DNA of 64,000 bases, taken from Patulibacter minatonensis DSM 18081 (GTDB lineage Bacteria; Actinomycetota; Thermoleophilia; Solirubrobacterales; Solirubrobacteraceae). The position numbers and the translations under genes were made by a program. The stretch spans positions 792,935-856,934 of the forward strand of contig NZ_KI912613.1 of assembly GCF_000519325.1 (NCBI RefSeq). Direction: 5' to 3'. The number at the start of each line of letters is the position of its first letter. The first letter of the stretch is position 1. This document shows positions 19,381 to 28,141 of this stretch, piece by piece. The notes beneath the pieces are model-generated. The model was not told where the DNA came from, searched no databases, and saw only the letters and a list, made by a program, of their open reading frames with translations.

Positions 19381-21888
19381 CTAGTCGCCCTTGCCGGCCT
19401 TCTTGGTCTTGATGGCGGACTTCGAGACGCCGTCGGACACCTCGGGGTTCGTGATCTCGCCGATGCGGTCGATGAGCTTGATCCACTGGCCCGGCTCCAG
19501 CAGCTGCTGGACCTGCTTGCCGAGCTCGGCGCTGTTGGTGCCCTCCGGCTTGAAGCCGACGTGGATGTGGTCGTCGTGGTCGGGCAGCGACATCGTGTTG
19601 TCCGTGCCCGGGAAGGTCATCAGGGAGATGATCTGGTGCGGCTTCATCGTGCCCTGCAGTTGCAGCAGCTGCCGGATCGTGGAGTCCGTGATCGTGCCCT
19701 TGCCCTGCGTCTTCGGCGTGATCGTGATGCCGTTGACGGACGCGATGTCCATCGCGTTGCCGGTCGAGTGCTCCGACACGTTGCCCGAGGCGGTCATCTT
19801 GCCGTGGCCGGAGCGCAGCGACGAGATCGTCAGGCGCAGGCCCGACGTCGTCAGGTACTCCATCGTCGCGAGCACGCGACGGTCGATGGCGCCGGCGGCG
19901 ATGTCGCGGCGGCCCTCCTCGTAGATGCCGAGGTTGCGGTCCGACAGCACGCGCTGCTGGAGCTGCTCCTTGCTCATCAGCAGGACCTGGCCGGCGGTGG
20001 CGGAGCCCTCGCCGAACAGCGGGTTGGTGCCCTTGGCGCGGTAGACCGCCGTGGACTCCAGGAGCTTCCAGCCGTCGAGGATCGGCTTCGGGTCGACGCG
20101 GGGCGAGCCCTTGCCGGCGGGGTGCACCTCGAACTGCAGGTGCGGCGACTTCGTCGAGTCCTTCTGCTTGCCGATGCGGCCGAGGACGGTGCCGGCCATG
20201 ACCTTGGCGCCCTTCTTCAGGCGCTTGAGGTTCACGTCCTTCTTGTCCCAGCCGTTCAGCGCGATGTCGGACGTGCCGTCCTCGAGCTGCGCGTTGGCGA
20301 GCTGCTCCGCGCCGCCGTTCTTCTTCGCCAGCGGGCGCGCGGGGTTCGCGAACAGGGTGTCGCGGGCGGACTGGACCGTGTCGGCGATCCCGCCCTGGTC
20401 GACGACGGGCGCCTCGGGCGTCACCGGGTCGGGTGCCGCCTGCGGGGCGGCCTGCTGGCCGGCCGACGCGGCCTTCGTCGGCACGGGGTCCTTCGCCTTC
20501 GCGATGCGCTCCAGGCGGCGGGCCTCGGCCTTCTCGGCCTTCTTCATCGCGCCGCGCTTGGGCACGGGGTAGAAGTGCGCGACGGTCTTCAGGTTGCCGT
20601 ACGTGTACGTGTTGCCGTAGACGTCCCGCAGCATCACGAACCTGCCCAGGCGCGGGTTCTTGCCGACCTTGAGGATCCGGCCGTCCTGCGCGGCGACCGC
20701 ACCGGCCCCGGCGCGGGAGAAGATCGAGATCTGGCGCTGCGCACCGGAGTTGATGACCTTCGCGGCGTTGCCCTTCTTCGTCCGCGCGCGGGCCTTCTTC
20801 GACGTGTCGTCGCCGGCGTACCGCGACTTCGCGGCGACCGGGAACACGCCCTGCGTCAGACCGGTCAGCGAGCTCACGAGATCCGGCGGCAGACCACCGA
20901 TCAGGCGCGAGCGCAGCATCACCGAGTCGACGTACCAGTCGGCGTGGTTGTAGGCGAAGATCGCCTTCTTGATGTTCTTCTCCCCGCCGGCCGCGCGGAG
21001 GTACCGGGCGGCCGCGAAGATCGCGTCGACCGGGTTGTACGGGTCGGCGGAGCCGTCGTTGTTGGCGTCGACGCCGTAGCCCTTCCACGTGGCGGGCATG
21101 AACTGCATCCAGCCCTCGGCGCCCGCGGAGGACACCGACAGGTTGCGGCCGTAGTCGGTCTCGATCTCGTTGATCGCGGCCAGGGTCTCCCACGGGATCC
21201 CGTACTGGGCACCGGCGGCCTGGTAGATCGGCAGCAGGAACGGCGGGATCCGGAACTTGTCGATGAAGAAGTTCGGGACGCCGCGCGGTGCCGCGCCCGG
21301 CGTGGCGAGCGAGAACGTCGGATCCGCCGGGGTCGGCGCGCCGCCCGCGTCGCGGGTCGTCGTGCCGTCGGGGCCGGTCTCGGCGCCACCGCTGTCGACC
21401 GACGCCGCGGCGGCGGCGCGCGCGGCGCGACGCGCCTTGCGGGCCTTCGAGCCCTTCTTGCCCGACGTGCCGGTGACCTGGTCGACGACGTCCTCGATCG
21501 ACTTCGTCGACGGGGCCTTCTGCTTCTTGCGCTTCTTGCCGGGCGTCGCGGGCGCGGCGCCCGTCGTCGTCGCCGGCGCGGCGTCCGTCGTGCCCGCGGG
21601 TGCCGCGGGGGTCGACGGCGTCGGAGCGGCCTCCGTGGTCGACGGGGCGGGCGTCGTCGCCGGCCCCGGGCCCGTGACCTTCACCACGAGGCCGCCGAGG
21701 TCGGGCAGCGGAATCTGGTCGATGGGCGTGCCTGGGGGCACGTCCACGTTGATCTGCAGCACCGTCCCGCCCGCCAGGGTGACGGTGAGGGTCCGCGACT
21801 CCGCTGACGCGCTCGAGGCAGCGCCGAACCCGGCGGCCACCACCCCCGCGGTCGACAGGCCCACTGCGATCTTGGTCTTCCGACTCAC
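19381..21888 (-). CDS. Secreted three-domain cell-wall hydrolase (SLT + M23-like + M15-like)
   Basis: 835 residues from GTG 21888, with GGAGAG 5-10 nt upstream. Signal peptide about 1-29 (KIAVGLSTAGVVAAGFGAASSASA). Next come an N-terminal segment and a Pro/Thr/Ala-rich linker with Lys/Arg clusters. An MltB-like lytic transglycosylase domain (INEIETDYGRN near 239, GAEGWMQFMPATW, DPYNPVDAIFAAARYL) follows. Then an M23-like lysostaphin-fold domain has HLQFEVH near 584, lacking the usual second His of HxH. A C-terminal M15-like carboxypeptidase domain has HSTGNAMDI near 709 and HDDHIHVGF near 772. It probably remodels peptidoglycan outside the membrane; the M23 part may be inactive. Confidence 0.85.
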   Translation of the reverse strand: MSRKTKIAVGLSTAGVVAAGFGAASSASAESRTLTVTLAGGTVLQINVDVPPGTPIDQIPLPDLGGLVVKVTGPGPATTPAPSTTEAAPTPSTPAAPAGTTDAAPATTTGAAPATPGKKRKKQKAPSTKSIEDVVDQVTGTSGKKGSKARKARRAARAAAAASVDSGGAETGPDGTTTRDAGGAPTPADPTFSLATPGAAPRGVPNFFIDKFRIPPFLLPIYQAAGAQYGIPWETLAAINEIETDYGRNLSVSSAGAEGWMQFMPATWKGYGVDANNDGSADPYNPVDAIFAAARYLRAAGGEKNIKKAIFAYNHADWYVDSVMLRSRLIGGLPPDLVSSLTGLTQGVFPVAAKSRYAGDDTSKKARARTKKGNAAKVINSGAQRQISIFSRAGAGAVAAQDGRILKVGKNPRLGRFVMLRDVYGNTYTYGNLKTVAHFYPVPKRGAMKKAEKAEARRLERIAKAKDPVPTKAASAGQQAAPQAAPDPVTPEAPVVDQGGIADTVQSARDTLFANPARPLAKKNGGAEQLANAQLEDGTSDIALNGWDKKDVNLKRLKKGAKVMAGTVLGRIGKQKDSTKSPHLQFEVHPAGKGSPRVDPKPILDGWKLLESTAVYRAKGTNPLFGEGSATAGQVLLMSKEQLQQRVLSDRNLGIYEEGRRDIAAGAIDRRVLATMEYLTTSGLRLTISSLRSGHGKMTASGNVSEHSTGNAMDIASVNGITITPKTQGKGTITDSTIRQLLQLQGTMKPHQIISLMTFPGTDNTMSLPDHDDHIHVGFKPEGTNSAELGKQVQQLLEPGQWIKLIDRIGEITNPEVSDGVSKSAIKTKKAGKGD

Positions 21889-21941
21889 GTGACTCTCTCC
21901 AGAACCCTCAGGTGCGCGTTGCGACGTTCGTGCCTCCGGGA

Positions 21942-22048
21942 CGACTGGGCCCCGGTACTGCTCCGGACACGGGCGCCGCCCGCGTTGCTCCGATCCCGAC
22001 CTTCGCCGCACCCGCCGGAGCTCCTCCGGTCGCCGCGTCGCCCAGTCG
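21942..22048 (-). promoter_or_regulatory. Structured 5' leader of the wall hydrolase gene, possible riboswitch
   Basis: In the transcript a 9-bp closing stem (CGACTGGGC from 22040-22048 with GCCCAGTCG from 21942-21950) encloses 89 nt. Inside are a perfect CCGGAG/CTCCGG hairpin and an 8-bp hairpin ACGCGGGC/GCCCGTGT, plus two CGGAGCA repeats. The leader sits between the predicted promoter and the GTG. In many actinobacteria, wall hydrolase genes follow c-di-AMP (ydaO) riboswitches, but I do not see that motif's conserved GUGAAU or CCGUCAGCU blocks, so the class is unknown. Confidence 0.45.
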
Positions 22049-22066
22049 GGCCATGTTCACTGTGGC

Positions 22067-22096
22067 ACCGTACGGGATGTGCATCACACAAGGCAA
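22067..22096 (-). promoter_or_regulatory. Sigma70-like promoter of the wall hydrolase gene
   Basis: TTGCCT (22091-22096), 18-bp spacer, TACGGT (22067-22072) on the minus strand. Start of transcription would be near 22060, giving a leader of about 170 nt. Confidence 0.4.
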
Positions 22097-22179
22097 CCAC
22101 CCGGACGGAGCGTTGCTATCCCCCAAAGGGCGTAGTCCACCGGTCCGGATCCCCCTGGGACCTGCGTGGGGGCGCGCAT

Positions 22180-22884
22180 CTACGGCTCGAGCATCGAGGT
22201 GCACATCCAGAACGCCTCGTCGATGCGCATCTGCGTGACCGCGCGCGGCTTGATCGAGTAGAGGACGACGTCGGTCGTCTCCCGGCCGATCGCCCGGAGC
22301 GACCGCGGCTCGCGACACAGCTCGGCGACGATCCCGTGGTCGTCGGCGACCACCAGGTGGCCGACCGTGATGTCCGGGTCCATGCCCCGCGGGACGGGGA
22401 TCTCGCCGGCGAGGCTGCGCCGGATGCCGAGCTCCCCGGAGATCAGCCCCGCGTCGACCGCCCAGATCGGGATGCCGGTCTCCGCGAGCGTGATCGTGAG
22501 CGCGTCGGCGGGGATGCCGATGTGCTGGAAGCCACCGCGGAGGAGCCGTTCGAAGTACGCCTCCTCCATCGGGGGACGGTCGTCGTCCGGATTGCGCCCG
22601 ACGCTGCGGAACAGCTCGCGGTACGCCGCGGGCGCCTCGGAGTTGTTCGTGCGCAGGAGGTCGATGCCGCGGACGCTCGTGGAGAGGTGGCGCAGGCGCT
22701 GCTTCGCCCACTCCGGGCTGCGCGTCGTGACCGTGACCGGGCTGCGGAGGTGCACGAGCTCGAGCCCGGGCAGCCGTTCGGCGACGTCGGACGCGATCCA
22801 CCCCTTGTCGGGGCGCCGCCCGTGGCGGATGACCGTGTCGTCGAACTGCTGCGGGACGTCGTTGGGGTCGCGGTGGACGCCCAC
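22180..22884 (-). CDS. B3/B4 tRNA-binding (editing-like) domain protein
   Basis: 234 residues. The segment from about 85 on (AYRELFRSVGRNPDDDRPPMEEAYFERLLRG; ALTITLAETGIPIWAVDAG; GIRRSLAGEIPVPRG; VVADDHGIVAELC) matches the stand-alone B3/B4 fold of phenylalanyl-tRNA synthetase beta subunits. Such free-standing proteins are suspected aminoacyl-tRNA deacylases, unproved here. GTG 22884 has only a weak GGTGAG site. It has no signal peptide. The 118-bp gap to the ABC ATPase gene allows cotranscription. Confidence 0.65.
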   Translation of the reverse strand: MGVHRDPNDVPQQFDDTVIRHGRRPDKGWIASDVAERLPGLELVHLRSPVTVTTRSPEWAKQRLRHLSTSVRGIDLLRTNNSEAPAAYRELFRSVGRNPDDDRPPMEEAYFERLLRGGFQHIGIPADALTITLAETGIPIWAVDAGLISGELGIRRSLAGEIPVPRGMDPDITVGHLVVADDHGIVAELCREPRSLRAIGRETTDVVLYSIKPRAVTQMRIDEAFWMCTSMLEP

Positions 22885-23002
22885 GTCAGCTCACCGCGCC
22901 CGTCGACCGCCGCGCGCCTGGCCGCGTCGGTGTGCCCGGCCGGCGCGCCGCGTGCCGGCGGGGATCCCGCATCCGCGTGGAGACCGAGTGCCCGATCGGG
23001 AC

Positions 23003-23908
23003 TCAGTCCATCCCGAGCGGGCCCTCGAGGCGGCGGTTGATGAACTGCCGCACGAAGGGGTTGTCGGACTCGAACATGTCCTTGCGGGCACCCGCCTGGA
23101 CGATGCGGCCCTTCCACAGCACCGAGATGTACTGGCCGATCTGGTGCAGCGACGCGATGTCGTGGGTGACGACGACGTAGGTGCCGCCGTGCTGCGCGTG
23201 CATCTTCACGATGAGCTCGCAGAGGAGGGCGGTACGGACCGGGTCGAGTCCCGAGTCGGGCTCGTCGAAGATGACGATCTCGGGCTCGGTCACGAGCGCG
23301 CGGGCGAAGCCGGCGCGCTTGCGCATGCCGCCGGAGAGCTCGTTCGGCATCAGGACGCCGGCGTGTCCCATGCCGACCTCCTCGAGGCGCTGGTTGACGA
23401 CCTCGGCGATCTCGCCCTCCGGCATGTCGGTGTTCTGCCGGAGCGGGAACGCGACGTTGTCGAAGATGTTCATCGAGCCGAACAGCGCGCCGTCCTGGAA
23501 CAGGATCCCGAACTTCTGGCGCATCTGGAGCAGCTGCGACGTCGTCAGGTTCGGCACGGAGTCGCCATGCACGATGACGTCGCCGTAGTCGGGGAACAGC
23601 AGCCCGATGAGGTGCTTGATGACGACGGACTTGCCGGTACCGGACGGCCCGAGGATGACCGTGATCATGCCCTCCGGGATGCCGACGTTCAGGCCGTTGA
23701 GGATCGGGTTGCGCCCGAAGGACTTGTAGACGTCGACGCACTCGATCGACCAGAAGTCGCCCGGGTTCTTCTCCTGGAACGAGGGCTGGCCCTCGTGGAG
23801 GCTGTACTCGTGTGCCGCGTCGAGAAGCGCCTTCGTCTCGGCATCCGCACCGACACCGCTCTCGTCGTCGCCCATCTCCCGATGGAGCAGACCCCGTCCT
23901 GTGGTCAT
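23003..23908 (-). CDS. Mla/Mce-type lipid transport ATP-binding protein
   Basis: 301-residue ABC ATPase of the MlaF/Mkl family that powers phospholipid or sterol import. Walker A GPSGTGKS at 87-94, Q-loop in ILFQDGALFGSMN, signature LSGGM at 191-195, Walker B IVIFDEP at 211-217, and the family-typical ELSGGMRKRAGFARALVTEPE run. The first ~50 residues form an acidic extension beyond the usual family start. ATG 23908 is set by AAGGAG 9 nt upstream. No MlaE/YrbE permease or MCE protein is nearby, so its partners must be elsewhere. Confidence 0.9.
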   Translation of the reverse strand: MTTGRGLLHREMGDDESGVGADAETKALLDAAHEYSLHEGQPSFQEKNPGDFWSIECVDVYKSFGRNPILNGLNVGIPEGMITVILGPSGTGKSVVIKHLIGLLFPDYGDVIVHGDSVPNLTTSQLLQMRQKFGILFQDGALFGSMNIFDNVAFPLRQNTDMPEGEIAEVVNQRLEEVGMGHAGVLMPNELSGGMRKRAGFARALVTEPEIVIFDEPDSGLDPVRTALLCELIVKMHAQHGGTYVVVTHDIASLHQIGQYISVLWKGRIVQAGARKDMFESDNPFVRQFINRRLEGPLGMD

Positions 23909-24094
23909 CGCCCTGTCTCCTTCATCGCAGCACCCGTGATTTCGTCGGCGGGGCATCCGGATCCACCGGGCACCGCGCTGCCAAGCGATCGTACGGCGGC
24001 CGCATCGGCGGGGGGATATGTCGGGGGTGGGATATCCGTCCCCCGCTGGTGGGGGTGTCTGTGACTTTCGTCCTCTCCGACGGCCCCACCCGCA

Positions 24095-24100
24095 TAGAGT
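24095..24100 (+). promoter_or_regulatory. -10 box of a leaderless hypothetical gene
   Basis: TAGAGT, 6 nt before GTG 24107. G/C-block repeats lie just upstream (24008-24058). Confidence 0.5.
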
Positions 24101-24106
24101 CGCCGC

Positions 24107-25042
24107 GTGGCTCCGTTCTTTCTCTTCGTGCAGTTCGAGTTCACGCATGGCGTGGGCCCGGGCGCAGGCCGCTACGTCGTCGTGCCCGAACGTCGGCTCA
24201 GCCCGTCGCTCTCGAGCACCGGCGCACCGGGAGAGGAGCCGCTCGTGATCGGTGATCGCGACCGCGTGACCGGGACGGTCCTGGACGCCGGCGCGGCGGA
24301 CGTCCTCGTGATGGCGGTGCAGGGCGTCGCGAAGGGCCGCCGGCGGATCCGGCGCAAGGCTCGCCTCCTCGAGCCGGAGGACGGTCTGGACGACGTCCCG
24401 ATCCAGCTGGCGTCGTACGTCGAGGCCAGCGCGCCGATCCCGAAGGCCGACGAGGCCCGGGACCGCCTGGAGGAGATCGCCCAGATGGTCGACCTCCAGC
24501 AGCGCTGGGTCGACGAGGGCCTCGCGGTCCTCAACCGGGCGATCCGCGGACACCGCGCCGGGTCCGGCGATCCGTACCGCCTGGAGGTCGCGCGCCGCGA
24601 CGCGCGGAAGGTCCGCATCGGGTTCGGGACGTCGTCCGAGGTCGCCGAGGGCGGCTGGACCGACGCGCTCGACATCCCCGCGCCCCCGGGGCAGCGCGCC
24701 TCCCGGGCGTCGACGCTCGCCCCCGCCGAGGCCGTCGCCGACGCGCTCACCGGTCGGCTCGCGGTCCTCGAGTGCGAGGACCTCCTGATCCGGGTCTTCC
24801 TCGATCTCGACGCCGGTCGGACGTCCGCCGCCGCGCTGCAGGCCGCGGCGGGCCTGCGGCTCGTGCGCGCCGAGGTCGGCGCCGACGACGACCGCGTGGG
24901 GGACGCCGTCACGACCGCGGCGGAGCTCGCCGAGACCGGCCTGCAGCGCGCCCTGAACGAGGGCGAGGTCGAGCGCCTGATGCGCGCGGTCGAGGCCGGC
25001 ACCCGGATCCTCGAGACCCGCCGGCACGCCTTCCACCGCTAG
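24107..25042 (+). CDS. Hypothetical protein, 311 aa
   Basis: Begins MAPFFLFVQFEFTHGVGPGAGRYVVVPE from GTG 24107. The N-terminal third looks beta-rich, followed by a long helical region (ARDRLEEIAQMVDLQQRWVDEGLAVLNRAIRGH) and a helical C-terminus. No signal peptide or membrane helix is obvious and I recognise no family. TAGAGT 6 nt upstream suggests a leaderless transcript. It is divergent from the Mla-type ATPase gene (198 bp apart) and ends at a strong terminator. Confidence 0.7.
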   Translation: MAPFFLFVQFEFTHGVGPGAGRYVVVPERRLSPSLSSTGAPGEEPLVIGDRDRVTGTVLDAGAADVLVMAVQGVAKGRRRIRRKARLLEPEDGLDDVPIQLASYVEASAPIPKADEARDRLEEIAQMVDLQQRWVDEGLAVLNRAIRGHRAGSGDPYRLEVARRDARKVRIGFGTSSEVAEGGWTDALDIPAPPGQRASRASTLAPAEAVADALTGRLAVLECEDLLIRVFLDLDAGRTSAAALQAAAGLRLVRAEVGADDDRVGDAVTTAAELAETGLQRALNEGEVERLMRAVEAGTRILETRRHAFHR

Positions 25043-25141
25043 GCCACGCCCCGCACGGGGCGTGGCCCGGAACGACGAGGGCCCCGTCCGGCGGACGGGG
25101 CCCTCGTCGTTCCTGCGGTGACCGGCCGCCGGAGCGGCCGG
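25042..25141. terminator. Triple hairpin bidirectional terminator
   Basis: Three tandem perfect stem-loops lie between converging genes: 11-bp arms (25042-25052/25057-25067), 21-bp arms with a 3-nt loop (25069-25089/25093-25113), and 8-bp arms (25122-25129/25134-25141). The first begins on the last base of the stop codon of the gene before it. Confidence 0.8.
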
Positions 25142-25148
25142 CCGGGGA

Positions 25149-26678
25149 TCAGTCCTCGTCGGGACCGGCGCTCAGGACCAGGTCGTACGCCCGGTTCTCG
25201 AGCTTCTGCGAGAGGTCGATGTGGATGTGCTTGACCTCCGTGTACTCGTTGAGGGCGTCGGGGCCCAGCTCGCGGCCGAGACCGCTCTGCTTGTAGCCGC
25301 CGAACGGGAGCTCCGGGGTCACCATGTGCACGTCGTTGATCCAGACCGTGCCGGCCTGCAGCTTCTGCGCGACGTCGAGGCAGACCTCGTAGTCGTTGCT
25401 CCAGACCGCGCCGGACAGGCCGTAGATCGAGTCGTTGGCGATCGCGACGGCCTCGTCGACGTCACCGGAGTACTTGATCACCACGAGGACCGGCCCGAAG
25501 ACCTCCTCGCGGGCGATCCGCATGTCGTTGGTGACGTTCGTGAAGACCGTCGGCTCGATCCAGAAGCCCTTCTCGAACTCGGGGCCCTCCGGGGCCTTGC
25601 CGCCGCAGGCGGCGACGGCGCCCTCCTCCTCGGCGATCTTCAGGTACGAGAGCACGCGGTCGTGCTGGCGCTTGGAGACGACCGGTCCGACGTCGGTGTC
25701 GAAGTCGAAGGGATCGCCCATCTTCAGCGTGCCGATGCGCTTGACGATCTGCGCGACGAGCTCGTCGTGGATCGACTCCGGGACGATGAGGCGCGTGATC
25801 GACTCGCACATCTGCCCGCTGTAGAGGCAGCAGCCCATGATCGCGGCGTCCGCGACGGTCTTGATGTCGACGTCCTCCGTGATCACGGCGGCGCCCTTGC
25901 CGCCGAGCTCGAGGGAGACCTTCTTCACCGTCTGCGACGCGGCCTTCATGATCTCGCGGCCGACGGCCGTCGAGCCGGTGAAGGCGATCTTGCCGACGTC
26001 GGGGTGCGAGGACAGGCGGGCGCCGACCTCGGGACCGTCGCCGGTGATGATGTTCAGGACGCCGTCCGGCAGGCCGGCCTCCTTCGCGATGTCCGCGAAC
26101 ATCAGCGTGGAGAGCGGGGTCTTCTCGTCGGCCTTGATGACGATCGAGTTGCCGGCGGCGAGCGCCGGGCCGATCTTCCAGAGCGTCAGGACGAGCGGGA
26201 AGTTCCACGGCAGGATGCCGGCGCAGACGCCGATCGGCTCGCGGCGCAGGACGTTGCTCGAGAGCGTCGGGTACGGCGCCGTCGGGATGCCGACCTCGGC
26301 CTGGAACTTGCCGGCGAGCTCCGCGAAGTACGCGAAGTGGGGAGCGGCGAGGCCGATGTGGAAGCCGCCGGCCTGGCGGACCGTGGCGCCGTTCGCGGTG
26401 ATCTCGGCCTCGATCAGCTCCTCGACCTTCTCCGACAGGCCCTCCGAGATCCGCAGCATGACCTCGCGGCGCTCGTCCGGGCCGAGCGTCGCCCAGCTGC
26501 CGTTCTCGAAGGCCTTCTTCGCGGCGGCGACGGCGGCGTCGGCGTGCTCGACCGTGCCCTTCGCCACGGTCGCCACGAGCTCCTCGTTGGCGGGGTTGCG
26601 GATCTCGTAGGACTCGTCGGCGTCCTGGTGCTGTCCGCCGATGAACATCTTGTGGTGCTGCACGCCCACTGTGGCCAT
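25149..26678 (-). CDS. NAD(P)-dependent aldehyde dehydrogenase
   Basis: Oxidises aldehydes to acids. 509 residues from ATG 26678 (GGGAG 10 nt upstream). NAD-binding FTGSTAVG at 233-240, general-base Glu257 in SLELGGK, and catalytic Cys291 in GQMCESITR, where most family members have GQ-C followed by a different tripeptide. It resembles betaine/phenylacetaldehyde-type ALDH. Divergent from the second GAF-LuxR pair, with a shared GC-palindrome element in the 293-bp gap, so that pair may control it (inference). Confidence 0.9.
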   Translation of the reverse strand: MATVGVQHHKMFIGGQHQDADESYEIRNPANEELVATVAKGTVEHADAAVAAAKKAFENGSWATLGPDERREVMLRISEGLSEKVEELIEAEITANGATVRQAGGFHIGLAAPHFAYFAELAGKFQAEVGIPTAPYPTLSSNVLRREPIGVCAGILPWNFPLVLTLWKIGPALAAGNSIVIKADEKTPLSTLMFADIAKEAGLPDGVLNIITGDGPEVGARLSSHPDVGKIAFTGSTAVGREIMKAASQTVKKVSLELGGKGAAVITEDVDIKTVADAAIMGCCLYSGQMCESITRLIVPESIHDELVAQIVKRIGTLKMGDPFDFDTDVGPVVSKRQHDRVLSYLKIAEEEGAVAACGGKAPEGPEFEKGFWIEPTVFTNVTNDMRIAREEVFGPVLVVIKYSGDVDEAVAIANDSIYGLSGAVWSNDYEVCLDVAQKLQAGTVWINDVHMVTPELPFGGYKQSGLGRELGPDALNEYTEVKHIHIDLSQKLENRAYDLVLSAGPDED

Positions 26679-26758
26679 GAGTGCTCTCCCGAGGTCGGTG
26701 GTCCCGGCGGCGCCCGGATGGCGGCCGAAGGGTTTTGACGATCCTCTCCGACGATCCG

Positions 26759-26805
26759 CGTCCGCGCCATCCCACTCCGGGGGTATTGACACCCTCCGAA
26801 GGGAG
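26759..26805. promoter_or_regulatory. GC-palindrome regulatory element, ALDH/LuxR-B gap
   Basis: Contains GCGCCATCCCACTCC then GGGGG, and CCCTCCGAAGGGAG (26792-26805). Similar blocks stand before the GFA, SCP2-like and SnoaL-like genes (30495-30531, 38469-38496, 41555-41584). Confidence 0.45.
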
Positions 26806-26971
26806 CGCACTCCCGTCCGGTCCGTGCGGAAAGGTCGCGCGAGCGCCCGTACGCGCGGGCGTGCAACGGGGGTTCGCCAGCCCGTCCCCGGTGGCGACCC
26901 CGTGCGGCTAAGGTCTGACGAGGTGCGGCGTCGACCCGCGGTCGCGCCGCCCACGAGGATCACCGCACCGC

Positions 26972-28141
26972 ATGCCCACGACCCGCCCTCTCGGAGAGCT
27001 GACCGACATCGAGGCGCGTGTCCGCGACCTCGCCCGGACGACCCGGACGATGATCGAGGCCGAGCCGCCGGACCCGAACCCCGAGCCCGCCCGCCGCATC
27101 GTCGCGACGCTGACGGGCCTGTCGGCGGAGATCGGCGAACAGTTCACCGCGATCGACCTCGACCCCCCGCGGGCCGCCGACCTGTGCGAGCTGCTCGTCG
27201 AGGTCGGGGAGCTCCAGTCCGACCTGCGGGAGCACACGCTCGGGCTGCGGTTCCAGACCCTCGACCGCATCCACGGCGCGCTGGCCCGGATCCGGCAGGA
27301 GGAGTCGTCGGCCGCGCTGATCGACGCGGCCCCCGCCGAGCTCTGCGCCGCCTGCGGCTTCGACCGCGCGATGATCTCGCGCGTCCGCGGGTCCACCTGG
27401 GTGCCGCACACGCTGCACCTCGTCGCGGACGAGGAGCACGAGGTCAACGTCGCGCTGAAGGCGTTCCTCGCCGGGGCGGAGATCCCGCTCGTGACGTCGA
27501 TGCTCGAGGCCGAGCTCGTGCGTCGCCGCGCCCCGGCGCTGATCCACGACGCCCAGGAGGACGCCCGGACCTTCCGGCCGCTGATCGAGGTCGCCGAGAC
27601 CCGCGCCTACGTCGTCGCGCCGATCGTCACCACGGGTCCGGTCATCGGCTTCCTGCACGCGGACACCTTCTCCTCCGGCCGGCCCCTGACCAGTCACGAC
27701 CGCGACAACATCCAGACCTTCGCCGAGGGCTTCGGCCTGATCTTCGAGCGGGCCGTCCTCGTCGAGCGCCTCGCGCTCCAGCACGAGCGGATCGGCAAGG
27801 CGTTCGCCGACACCGAGAGCATGATCGGCGAGCTCTGCGCCGCGCAGGTCCAGCTCGCGCGCCAGGCGCCGGACGCCGCGACGACGTCCGCGACGCCCGC
27901 CTCGATGCTGACCGCGCCCGAGGCCCGCATCAACAGCGTCCTCACCCCCCGCGAGCGCGAGGTCCTGGGCCTGCTGGCCAGCGGCGCCACGAACGTGCAG
28001 ATCGCCAACCAGCTCGTGGTCTCCGAGAGCACGGTCAAGTCGCACGTCAAGCACATCCTGCGCAAGCTGCGGGCCTCGAACCGCGCCGAGGCCGTGTCCC
28101 GCTACCTCCGGCTGACCCGCAACCAGCACCGGCCCGCATGA
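26972..28141 (+). CDS. GAF-domain LuxR-family regulator (first gene of pair B)
   Basis: 389-residue regulator: helical N-terminus, GAF-like domain (ELCAACGFDRAMISRVRGSTW; AYVVAPIVTTGPVIGFLHAD; IQTFAEGFGLIFERAVLVERL) and LuxR helix-turn-helix (LTPREREVLGLLASGATNVQIANQL; TVKSHVKHILRKLRASNRAEAVSRYL). It pairs closely with the gene at 13685. A TAAGGT box at 26907-26912 may be its -10, giving a ~55-nt leader. The stop overlaps the next start as ATGA. Confidence 0.86.
   Translation: MPTTRPLGELTDIEARVRDLARTTRTMIEAEPPDPNPEPARRIVATLTGLSAEIGEQFTAIDLDPPRAADLCELLVEVGELQSDLREHTLGLRFQTLDRIHGALARIRQEESSAALIDAAPAELCAACGFDRAMISRVRGSTWVPHTLHLVADEEHEVNVALKAFLAGAEIPLVTSMLEAELVRRRAPALIHDAQEDARTFRPLIEVAETRAYVVAPIVTTGPVIGFLHADTFSSGRPLTSHDRDNIQTFAEGFGLIFERAVLVERLALQHERIGKAFADTESMIGELCAAQVQLARQAPDAATTSATPASMLTAPEARINSVLTPREREVLGLLASGATNVQIANQLVVSESTVKSHVKHILRKLRASNRAEAVSRYLRLTRNQHRPA

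Noticed and set aside
21942-22048. ydaO c-di-AMP riboswitch call
   Set aside because: Position and gene fit, but the conserved GUGAAU and CCGUCAGCU-type blocks are not found, so only a structured leader is claimed.
22081-22096. CRP-like TGTG-ATG-CACA site near the wall hydrolase promoter
   Set aside because: Spacing is too short for a Crp/Cmr consensus site, so it could be chance.
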